DNA from: Acholeplasma sp.
GTDB taxonomy: Bacteria > Bacillota_I > Bacilli_A > Acholeplasmatales > Acholeplasmataceae
DNA: 6,756 bases
Direction of reading: 5' to 3'
Assembly: GCA_012837395.1 (NCBI GenBank)
Contig: DURF01000026.1
Span: 1 to 6,756 of the forward strand
This document shows, in pieces, positions 1 to 5,813 of this stretch. The notes under the pieces are model-generated. The model was not told the DNA's origin. It saw only the letters and a list, made by a program, of their open reading frames with translations, and did not search any database. The stretch's first letter is position 1. The number at the start of each line of letters is the position of its first letter. A program made the translations under genes and the position numbers.

Positions 1-317
1 CAATCGCAAGAATTCTTGTTTCAGACAAACCTATAATTATTTTTGATGATGCACTAAGCGCACTTGATAATAAAACTGATTTAGATATTAGAACAGCTTT
101 AAAACAAAGTAATAAAAAACATACAAACATTATTATTACGCACAGAATGACAACAGCAAAAGAAGCAGATAAGATTATTGTTTTAAATGATGGTTTAATT
201 GAAAATATTGGAACTCATAACGAATTAAGTAAAACACCTGGACTTTATAGTCAATTATGGGAGATTCAAGGAAAACTTGAAGATGAGTTCTTAGAAATGT
301 TAAAGGAGGTTTCCTAA
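1..317 (+). CDS. ABC exporter half-transporter, C-terminal end (degenerate-site subunit)
   Basis: Partial gene whose 5' part lies before the window. The readable frame begins at base 3 (first residues IARILVSDKP) and gives 104 residues before TAA at 315-317. It is the end of an ATP-binding domain: Walker B is IIIFDD followed by the D-loop SALD, then the switch histidine in ITHRMTTA and the usual exporter tail (IIVLNDG, IGTHNEL, GLYSQLWEIQ). The catalytic glutamate normally following the Walker B aspartate is an aspartate here (FDD-ALSALD instead of LDE-ATSALD). That change is known from the catalytically weak subunit of heterodimeric exporters such as BmrC (YheI) and TM287. The stop overlaps the next gene's start by one base (TAATG), so the two half-transporters are translationally linked and probably pair. 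The substrate cannot be told. Membrane part, Walker A and signature are outside the window. Confidence 0.93.
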   Translation, partial: IARILVSDKPIIIFDDALSALDNKTDLDIRTALKQSNKKHTNIIITHRMTTAKEADKIIVLNDGLIENIGTHNELSKTPGLYSQLWEIQGKLEDEFLEMLKEVS

Positions 318-2146
318 TGCAAAATTTTCAAGAAGAAGATAAACCAAGCAAAGTATCCTTTAGTATATGGAAGAAACTTTTCTCAATATTAAAAAGCTTA
401 AAAAAAGAAATCATTATCTTAATAATACTCGCAACTACAATTGCGATATTAGATGCTTTAATAAACGTTTTAAACGTTTATGCGATTGAAAACTTTATTG
501 AAGGAAGAAATTATCATTTATTACCTGCTTTTATTGTAATAAATGTTATTTATGCAATTTTCTTTGGACTTAACGTTTGGTTATTTATTAAAAAGGGTAG
601 CATTATTGAAGCGAGAGTAAACTATAGTATAAGAAAAGAAGCGTTTGCTAATTTGCAAAAGCTATCCTTTGATTATTTTGATGTAACACCGCAAGGTTGG
701 ATTATGGCAAGAATGACATCAGACTCTAAAAGACTTTCTAATATTATCTCTTGGACCTTATTAGACTTAGTATGGTCAGTCTTATTTATGATCTTTACAA
801 TGGTAGTACTTTTTATTTATTCAGTAAAACTTGCTTTAATTGTATTAGCAGCAATTCCAATTATGTTTTTAATTGCGATTCTTTTTAGGAAAAGAATTTT
901 AAAGAGTCACAGACTATCAAGAAAATATAACTCAATGGCAACCGCTAAATATAGTGAAGCATTCTTAGGTGCTAAAACAACTAAAACGCTAGTTATTGAA
1001 GAAGATAACTTAAATGAATTTAATGAAGTAACTAACGACTTAAGAAAAGCAACTATTAAAGCAATCTCTATTTCAAGTTTATTTTCATCAATCTTACTTA
1101 TCGTTACATATATAATAGTTGGAATAGTTATGTATCAAGGTAGTGATTTAATAATTAAAGGAATAATTGAATTACCTATACTATTCTTATTCATAAGAGC
1201 AACCATTAGTTTCTTTGACCCTGTGATGATGCTTACCCAAATTATGTCAAGCATGCAACAAGCCCAAGCATCAGCTGAAAGAATTATTGGTCTAATTGAA
1301 ACAAAACCTTCAATTGAAGATAGTGCTGAAGTAATAGAAAAATATGGTGATATATTAAATCCTAAAAAAGAAAACTTTAAAGATATTAAAGGTGATGTTG
1401 AATTTAGAAATATAAAGTTTGAATATAAAAAAGATGAAACAATCTTAAACAATTTTAACTTAAAAATTAAAGCCGGTAGTAAAGTAGCGCTTGTTGGTCA
1501 TACTGGTTCTGGTAAAACAACTTTAGTTAACTTACTTGCAAGATTTTATGAACCAACAGGTGGTGAAATATTAATCGACAATATTAATTATCAAGATATG
1601 TCACAAAGCTATCTTCATTCACAAATAGGTTACGTACTACAAACGCCACACCTATTTAGTACAACTATTTATGAAAACATTAGATATGGTAAACTAGAAG
1701 CAACCAAAGAAGAAATTATTAATGCTGCTAAAATGGTTGGTGTTCATGATTTTATTATGACACTAGAAAAAGGCTATGATACTCATGTTGGTGAAGGTGG
1801 AAACCTGCTTTCAATGGGTCAAAAGCAACTAATTTCATTTGCTAGAGCTTTAATTAGAAATCCTAAGATTTTACTACTTGATGAAGCAACTTCATCAATT
1901 GACTCAAAATCTGAAGAAATTATAACTAAAGCTACAAAAACAATCTTAAACAATAGAACAAGTTTAGTTGTTGCTCATCGACTATCAACGATTGTTGATA
2001 GTGATTTAATTGTAATGTTAAGAATGGGTGAAATTATTGAAATGGGAACTCATGAAGAATTATTAAACTTAAGAGGCGAGTATTTCGAATTATATAAAAA
2101 CCAGTTTTTCCAAGAACATGAAAATATGATTATAGATAATATATAA
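317..2146 (+). CDS. ABC exporter half-transporter, membrane plus ATPase domain
   Basis: Complete 609-residue type IV ABC exporter subunit. An N-terminal cytosolic stretch of about 30 residues is followed by six hydrophobic helices (roughly 32-56, 70-92, 146-168, 170-190, 253-273 and 280-300), then the nucleotide-binding domain from about 360. Visible motifs are Walker A GHTGSGKTT (394-402), Q-loop Q442, signature LSMGQ (498-502), Walker B ILLLDE with catalytic E523, D-loop SSID (526-529) and switch H554. The catalytic Glu is intact, but the signature has Met in place of the first Gly of LSGGQ. This complements the Asp-for-Glu change in the upstream partner, so both fall in the same composite ATP site of a heterodimer. 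The start has a strong AAGGAGG at 303-309, 7 nt before the ATG. BmrD/YheH and LmrD-type multidrug exporters are the closest recalled families; the substrate (drug, lipid or peptide) cannot be inferred. Confidence 0.95.
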   Translation: MQNFQEEDKPSKVSFSIWKKLFSILKSLKKEIIILIILATTIAILDALINVLNVYAIENFIEGRNYHLLPAFIVINVIYAIFFGLNVWLFIKKGSIIEARVNYSIRKEAFANLQKLSFDYFDVTPQGWIMARMTSDSKRLSNIISWTLLDLVWSVLFMIFTMVVLFIYSVKLALIVLAAIPIMFLIAILFRKRILKSHRLSRKYNSMATAKYSEAFLGAKTTKTLVIEEDNLNEFNEVTNDLRKATIKAISISSLFSSILLIVTYIIVGIVMYQGSDLIIKGIIELPILFLFIRATISFFDPVMMLTQIMSSMQQAQASAERIIGLIETKPSIEDSAEVIEKYGDILNPKKENFKDIKGDVEFRNIKFEYKKDETILNNFNLKIKAGSKVALVGHTGSGKTTLVNLLARFYEPTGGEILIDNINYQDMSQSYLHSQIGYVLQTPHLFSTTIYENIRYGKLEATKEEIINAAKMVGVHDFIMTLEKGYDTHVGEGGNLLSMGQKQLISFARALIRNPKILLLDEATSSIDSKSEEIITKATKTILNNRTSLVVAHRLSTIVDSDLIVMLRMGEIIEMGTHEELLNLRGEYFELYKNQFFQEHENMIIDNI

Positions 2147-2166
2147 AATAAAAGGAGAATTATAGT

Positions 2167-2658
2167 ATGAGAAAATTAGATTCAAAAATTAATTGGTATG
2201 TATTCTTTTTAAGAAGTTTTGTAGCGGTCTTTGTTTATGCGTTTTTAGTGATTACAATTTTAATCCCTAAAAGTGAATTTGAAGTTCTTGCTTTAAAGCA
2301 TGTTTTAATAGGTATTGCTAGTTTATTAACACTTTTAACTATTCTATATCACTTCATTATTCCGTTTTACACATACAAAGTATATGGTTATGAAATAAAT
2401 GAAGATGAAATAAGAACTAAAAGAGGCGTTATATTTAGAAGAGAAACTGTCCTGCCAATTAAAAGAATTCAACATGTTGAACTAGTTGAAGGACCAGTTC
2501 AAATGCTTTTAAAACAAGCAACTATCAAAATCTTTACAGCAGGTTCTGTTGAAGCTATTTGGGGTTTAAGTAAAAATGACGCACTAGATGTTTTAAAGGA
2601 GATCCAAGCTAAGTTAAATATATACTTAAATTTAGATGAGGAACTAAAGGATGAATAA
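2167..2658 (+). CDS. ydbS: YdbS-like membrane protein with bacterial PH domain (DUF304/bPH2)
   Basis: A 163-residue protein with two membrane helices (about 12-33 and 44-68) followed by one cytoplasmic-type PH domain (about 70-150). The DUF304 hallmarks are visible: YGYEINEDEI and RGVIFRRE, then LPIKRIQHVELVEGP (96-110) and ATIKIFTAGS (118-127). Length and layout match B. subtilis YdbS (about 160 residues), and a YdbT-like gene follows, as in Bacillus. ATG at 2167 is preceded by AAAGGAG (2151-2157) with 9 nt spacing. Only 20 nt separate it from the ABC gene and no promoter or terminator is visible there, so it probably belongs to the same operon. In B. subtilis ydbST belongs to the sigma-W envelope-stress regulon and has been linked to resistance against antimicrobials made by related bacilli (recalled knowledge). 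The biochemical function is unknown. The start overlap with the next gene suggests the two products act together. Confidence 0.88.
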   Translation: MRKLDSKINWYVFFLRSFVAVFVYAFLVITILIPKSEFEVLALKHVLIGIASLLTLLTILYHFIIPFYTYKVYGYEINEDEIRTKRGVIFRRETVLPIKRIQHVELVEGPVQMLLKQATIKIFTAGSVEAIWGLSKNDALDVLKEIQAKLNIYLNLDEELKDE

Positions 2659-4144
2659 GTATCATATAACAAAGAAGAATTATATTAGTAGAATACTTAT
2701 TTCATTTTTCGCATCAGTAATGATATTTTTCTTTTATTTCGCAGTTTTTTTCTTAACTGAAGAAGATGTAGAAGGATTTAGAGAACAACCATTTATTATT
2801 GAACTAGGTTTGTTTTTAATACCATTAATTATTTTCATCTTTTTATCTATATATTCATGGTTTTTAATGCGTAAATATGTCTTTTATGATGATTCTAAAA
2901 ACTTAGTAATTGAAAAAGGAATATTTTATAAAACGCAAATAAAAATTCCTTATGAAAAGATTTCAACAATCGCGATTAAAAGAAGTTTGCTAGATTTAAT
3001 TATAACTACATCAAAAGTAGAAATAGATACAGGAACAACCGCATCTCCACTACCTGAAGGTAAATTAATGGTAAGTAAAAATTATGCGCTTATTTTAAAA
3101 GACTTTTTAGAAAACAAAAAAGATAATTATAATTTAGATCTACCTAATCCAAATCTTAATTCGGTTATTGAAGAAAAGGAAGAAAACATTGTTTACCAAG
3201 CAAAACCATCAACTCTTTTTAAACTAGGTATACTTAAACAAGGTTTTCTTGGCACAGCAGTAACATTATTGTTAATCCAACCCGCATTTATGAATATCAT
3301 GTATTATTTTGGTGATGAAGTTACAGAAGAATTATCTTCAATAATACTTGGTTCCACATTATTTTCATTAATGATGTTAGTATTAGTGGCTCTTATTTTT
3401 GGACTTGGTAATATGTTTATGTATTATGGTTATAAACTAATTATTAAAGATGATACGATTGAATATCAATATGGTTTCTTTAGTAAAACAAACTTTAAAG
3501 TTAAAATGGATAAAATAAATGCTCTTTATTTAAAACAATCAATTGGTTATAAACTGTTTGGTTATTATAGTCTAGACGCATCTATTATTGGGATTGCTGA
3601 TGGTGTTCAAAATAGTAATAATAACCAAAATGAAACTGAAAGTAGATATATCTTGCCGATTGCTAAAAAGGAAGTAGTAACTGAGGTATTAAAATTACTT
3701 AATGCTGAAGAGTTAATAAATGATGAATATATTAAACCAACTAGATTTAGACTGTTTAATTTTATTTATCTACCTTTAATCCTAATAACAATTCCTTTAA
3801 TTACGCTACTTATTATATTCTTTAATGAAGCCCTTAAGTTTTATATTGTTACAATCACTACTTTAGTTGCTTATGTATTATTAATAATAGCTTTAAAACT
3901 AAGACTTAAAAATCATGGTTATAATGTAGGAAGTAATATCTTGTTAAGAAAAGGATCGTTTACTGTTTCAAAAGTTTTAATTAGAAAACAACGAATTCAA
4001 AACATTACTTATTTACAAGGACCAATTAGTTTAATGTTAAATATAGGTAATATTGAATTAAGATATAAAAGACTACTTGGAAGAGTTGTTTTAAAAGGTT
4101 ATACTAGTGATGAGTTTTTAAAAGTTAAAAACGATATATTTTAA
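2651..4144 (+). CDS. ydbT: YdbT-like membrane protein with three PH (DUF304) domains
   Basis: A 497-residue protein built from three repeats of a helix pair followed by a PH-like domain. Membrane pairs lie at about 13-35/50-72, 195-216/230-258 and 368-391/395-416. The PH-like segments lie at about 75-150, 260-345 and 423-490. Each begins with a strand resembling YxfyDD, YKLIIKDD or YNVGSN, followed by a G(I/F/S)F turn and a basic strand. The third (KQRIQNITYLQGPISLML, about 446-463) resembles the RIQHVELVEGP segment of YdbS. Length and order match B. subtilis YdbT (about 490 residues). The ATG lies inside ydbS, with an 8-base overlap in another frame; GAGGA at 2638-2642 gives 8 nt spacing. 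The pair is therefore probably translationally coupled, and a membrane complex of YdbS with YdbT is likely but inferred. It is the last gene of the operon, followed by a strong hairpin. The molecular activity is unknown. Confidence 0.87.
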   Translation: MNKYHITKKNYISRILISFFASVMIFFFYFAVFFLTEEDVEGFREQPFIIELGLFLIPLIIFIFLSIYSWFLMRKYVFYDDSKNLVIEKGIFYKTQIKIPYEKISTIAIKRSLLDLIITTSKVEIDTGTTASPLPEGKLMVSKNYALILKDFLENKKDNYNLDLPNPNLNSVIEEKEENIVYQAKPSTLFKLGILKQGFLGTAVTLLLIQPAFMNIMYYFGDEVTEELSSIILGSTLFSLMMLVLVALIFGLGNMFMYYGYKLIIKDDTIEYQYGFFSKTNFKVKMDKINALYLKQSIGYKLFGYYSLDASIIGIADGVQNSNNNQNETESRYILPIAKKEVVTEVLKLLNAEELINDEYIKPTRFRLFNFIYLPLILITIPLITLLIIFFNEALKFYIVTITTLVAYVLLIIALKLRLKNHGYNVGSNILLRKGSFTVSKVLIRKQRIQNITYLQGPISLMLNIGNIELRYKRLLGRVVLKGYTSDEFLKVKNDIF

Positions 4145-4151
4145 TATAAAC

Positions 4152-4179
4152 GGCCCAGTAATAATATAATTACTGGGCC
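4152..4179. terminator. Bidirectional intrinsic terminator between convergent ydbT and uraA
   Basis: A perfect 11-bp GC-rich stem (GGCCCAGTAAT at 4152-4162, ATTACTGGGCC at 4169-4179) encloses a 6-nt AT loop. On the - strand it is followed by G then TTTATATTAA, a reasonable U-rich tail, 13 nt past the uraA stop. On the + strand it is followed by ATTGTTATATATA, a weaker U-rich tail, 7 nt past the ydbT stop. Position and shape fit a shared terminator for the two converging transcripts. Confidence 0.88.
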
Positions 4180-4192
4180 ATTGTTATATATA

Positions 4193-5605
4193 TTATTTAG
4201 ATTTTTTACTTAAAAAGTTTAGAAGTAAATTTAATAAAATACCTCCAAAGGCTGCAAGTCCTATACCAGGAATAATAAATGTATCAGTTATTTGAATTTC
4301 TCCAACACCAAGTCCAACAATTCCAATAAAAGCCATAACAGCAATTACTTTTGGATCAAAGACATCAACTTTTTTATCAATCATTAAGGCAATTCCTTGT
4401 ACAGCGATTGCTCCAAAGAGGTAAAGTGATACACCTTGAATAACTGGTTTAGTTAAGATTAAGCTTAAATCACCAAGCCCTGCTATTTCTAAGAGTAGAC
4501 CAATTAGGATTGCGATTAGGCCAGTAATTAAAAACACATAACTGGAAAAGTTTTTAGTTACTGCAGATGCTGAAATGTTTTCACCATAATTAGTACCAGC
4601 AGGTCCTCCTAAAACAACTGCTACAATATCACCAACACCATCGCCAATTAAGTTTTGGTCTAATAGATTTGAGATATTGTAAGTTTTACCACCTTTTTGA
4701 GCGGATAAGTCATTAACATATAAATCTATTTGATTAACGTGTGCTGCAGATTCTGGAATTGTCGCAAATGCAATTGGAAATATTGCAAGTATTGCCACCC
4801 ATATTAATGACGGATTACTAAATGCCGCTGGAATTGTATTCCAAGGCATTACATCTAACATTTTTACAGTGCTTGCGACTTTTAAATCATTAAAGTATTG
4901 TGTATATCCACCAGTAGATTCTGAAAATGGCACCCATATTGTATATGAAAATATAACACCAACTAGAAGCCCTATTAAAATAGGTATTTGACTAATAAAA
5001 CCTTTTCTTAAAACAACTGTTAAAACACTTATCGTCAAAAATGTAATAAGTGCAACTAATACCGATAACCAATCATTACCAGCATATAACCCTGGATTAG
5101 GCGTTAAAATGCTACCTACTGTATTTCCGGCCAAGGACAAACCAATAATCATTGCGATCATTCCGGTAATATGACCAGGTAGAATTTGGTCTATTTTTTC
5201 TTTACCAAAATACTTTATTAATAAACCAGCAGCAATTGACATTAACCCGGAAATTACTGATGCTATTAAGATTGCTCCAAGAACTTGGATGTTATCTGTA
5301 ATCATTAAACTATTTACTGCATAACCAACGACAATCCCAACAGCTGGAATATATGAAAAACTAGAACCATAATATAACGGTATTTTAAATTTGGTTATAA
5401 ATAGAAAACTAATTGTCGCAACCCCACTAGCAAAAACTGCTGCAGGAATACTATATATAACTAAACCATTACCATTCATAATGATTGCTGCTAAAATTGT
5501 AGCAGGAAGCATTACTAAAAACTGTTGTAAAGCAAATACAATTGCTTTACCAATACTAGGCTTTTCATCTGGGAGGTAGCCAACCACCATATTTTTGTCT
5601 GCCAT
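4193..5605 (-). CDS. uraA: Uracil permease, NCS2 (nucleobase:cation symporter-2) family
   Basis: A 470-residue polytopic membrane protein, very hydrophobic throughout and of the usual length for NCS2 transporters, importing uracil or a related nucleobase by cation/proton symport. Family motifs are YYGSSFSYIPA (about 78-88, the substrate-contacting strand region), ATIPESAAHV (281-290) and LGGPAGTNYGENIS (332-345). E285, H289 and E342 match in position the E241, H245 and E290 reported for E. coli UraA, although the usual EHIGH is ESAAH here. The ATG at 5605 is chosen because AAGGAG (5613-5618) lies 7 nt upstream. A GTG at 5653 is in frame but sits in the leader terminator hairpin. The gene has its own promoter and a PyrR-type attenuator and is divergent from pyrR. 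Uracil as substrate is supported mainly by that control; xanthine or another base is possible from protein sequence alone. The symbol pyrP would be equivalent in Bacillus. Confidence 0.9.
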   Translation of the reverse strand: MADKNMVVGYLPDEKPSIGKAIVFALQQFLVMLPATILAAIIMNGNGLVIYSIPAAVFASGVATISFLFITKFKIPLYYGSSFSYIPAVGIVVGYAVNSLMITDNIQVLGAILIASVISGLMSIAAGLLIKYFGKEKIDQILPGHITGMIAMIIGLSLAGNTVGSILTPNPGLYAGNDWLSVLVALITFLTISVLTVVLRKGFISQIPILIGLLVGVIFSYTIWVPFSESTGGYTQYFNDLKVASTVKMLDVMPWNTIPAAFSNPSLIWVAILAIFPIAFATIPESAAHVNQIDLYVNDLSAQKGGKTYNISNLLDQNLIGDGVGDIVAVVLGGPAGTNYGENISASAVTKNFSSYVFLITGLIAILIGLLLEIAGLGDLSLILTKPVIQGVSLYLFGAIAVQGIALMIDKKVDVFDPKVIAVMAFIGIVGLGVGEIQITDTFIIPGIGLAAFGGILLNLLLNFLSKKSK

Positions 5606-5612
5606 AGACACG

Positions 5613-5618
5613 CTCCTT
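5613..5618 (-). promoter_or_regulatory. Shine-Dalgarno site that fixes the uraA start
   Basis: On the - strand the sequence reads AAAAGGAGC, 7 nt before ATG at 5605. No comparable site precedes the in-frame GTG at 5653, so the shorter 470-residue product is preferred. This site lies downstream of the leader terminator, as expected if attenuation controls whether the gene is transcribed. Confidence 0.85.
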
Positions 5619-5640
5619 TTATTTTTTAGTATAAATCCTA

Positions 5641-5667
5641 ATAAAAAAGGCACCCAAAGGCACCTTT
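5641..5667 (-). terminator. Attenuator terminator in the uraA leader
   Basis: As RNA from the - strand, AAAGGUGCC (5667-5659) pairs with GGUGCCUUU (5654-5646) around a UUUG loop, giving a 9-bp stem with two central G-U/U-G wobbles. It continues into a U run (UUUUUUAUU, down to 5640). The same sequence read from the + strand would have two C-A mismatches in place of the wobbles, so the structure works only for uraA transcription. It lies between the PyrR binding loop and the uraA ribosome binding site. Confidence 0.88.
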
Positions 5668-5691
5668 AAATATCATAAAAAGAACTCTTAC

Positions 5692-5727
5692 GACCTTCTA
5701 ACACTCACAGGTGTTAAATTAAAGGAC
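5692..5727 (-). promoter_or_regulatory. PyrR RNA binding loop (anti-antiterminator)
   Basis: Transcribed from the - strand, this element has a lower stem CCUU (5725-5722)/AAGG (5697-5694) and an asymmetric internal loop. Above that are an upper stem AACA (5715-5712)/UGUU (5703-5700), an unpaired CC, and the hexaloop UGUGAG (5709-5704). This matches the consensus recalled for Bacillus PyrR sites (CCUUUAA, then ARUCC-NGNGAG-GYU, then a GAAGG-type 3' end) at its core CC-NGNGAG and lower stem. The upper stem differs in sequence but keeps its pairing, as expected for a real structure. Confidence 0.85.
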
Positions 5728-5740
5728 CTATACTAAAACG

Positions 5741-5768
5741 ATTATACCATTATAAAATTAAAAAACAA
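5741..5768 (-). promoter_or_regulatory. uraA promoter (extended -10)
   Basis: On the - strand, TATAAT (5746-5741) is preceded by TGG, giving an extended -10 (TGGTATAAT). A weak -35, TTGTTT (5768-5763), lies 16 bp upstream. Six bases after the -10 comes an A at 5734, the probable transcription start. The match is to the vegetative sigma-A type. Confidence 0.8.
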
Positions 5769-5786
5769 TAGTTTTTACTAAAAAAT

Positions 5787-5795
5787 TGGTATAAT
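5787..5795 (+). promoter_or_regulatory. pyrR promoter (extended -10)
   Basis: TGGTATAAT on the + strand is a perfect extended -10 and the exact mirror of the uraA one. No convincing -35 is seen at 15-18 bp spacing (AATAGT or TAGTTT are the candidates), so recognition would rest on the TGn extension. Transcription would start near G5802, leaving a leader of only about 12 nt. Confidence 0.7.
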
Positions 5796-5801
5796 AATAT
5801 T

Positions 5802-5807
5802 GGTGAT
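5802..5807 (+). promoter_or_regulatory. Unusual Shine-Dalgarno site of pyrR (GGTGAT)
   Basis: GGTGAT ends 6 nt before the ATG at 5814. It is complementary to the AUCACC end of the usual anti-Shine-Dalgarno region rather than to CCUCC. The next gene uses a similar AGGTG (6304-6308). The predicted transcription start coincides with its first base, so the mRNA may begin exactly at the ribosome binding site. Confidence 0.6.
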
Positions 5808-5813
5808 TAAATT

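Larger units (their letters stand above)
5606..5734 (-). promoter_or_regulatory. PyrR-responsive attenuator leader of uraA
   Basis: This is the untranslated leader of about 129 nt, from the predicted start of transcription (A at 5734) to the uraA start codon. In transcript order it contains the PyrR binding loop (about 5727-5692), a spacer, an intrinsic terminator (5667-5646), and the ribosome binding site. The segment CCUUUAA (5725-5719) can pair locally in the lower stem of the binding loop. It can instead pair perfectly over 7 bp with UUAAAGG (5669-5663), which overlaps the 5' arm of the terminator. The two folds are mutually exclusive. Known PyrR systems work this way: with UMP bound, PyrR stabilises the loop and the terminator forms; without it, the antiterminator forms and uraA is read. 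The alternative pairings are seen in the sequence; the regulatory direction is taken from the family. Confidence 0.85.

Noticed and set aside
462..479. Tandem 9-bp repeat TAAACGTTT-TAAACGTTT, each containing the 8-bp palindrome AAACGTTT
   Set aside because: It sits inside the first membrane helix region of the ABC gene (INVLNVY) and only two copies occur; most likely coincidence of codons rather than an operator.
1135..1452. Open frame of 105 codons on the - strand inside the second ABC gene
   Set aside because: It lies wholly within a well-supported ATPase gene in the opposite strand, shows no recognisable motif, and is expected from AT-rich coding DNA.
4145..4192. Possible attachment site or repeat around the 11-bp inverted repeat
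   Set aside because: Location between two converging stop codons and U-rich flanks are fully explained by a bidirectional terminator.
5391..5579. Open frame of 62 codons on the + strand antisense to the uraA start region
   Set aside because: Shadow of the uraA coding frame; no ribosome site or family resemblance.
5606..5653. Upstream in-frame extension of uraA starting at GTG 5653 (16 extra residues)
   Set aside because: It has no ribosome binding site, starts inside the leader terminator hairpin, and the downstream ATG at 5605 has a strong AAAAGGAG at 7 nt.
5638..5676. Possible 12-codon leader peptide on the - strand (MIFKGAFGCLFY) overlapping the attenuator terminator
   Set aside because: There is no clear Shine-Dalgarno site and no run of regulatory codons; PyrR attenuation explains the leader without translation.
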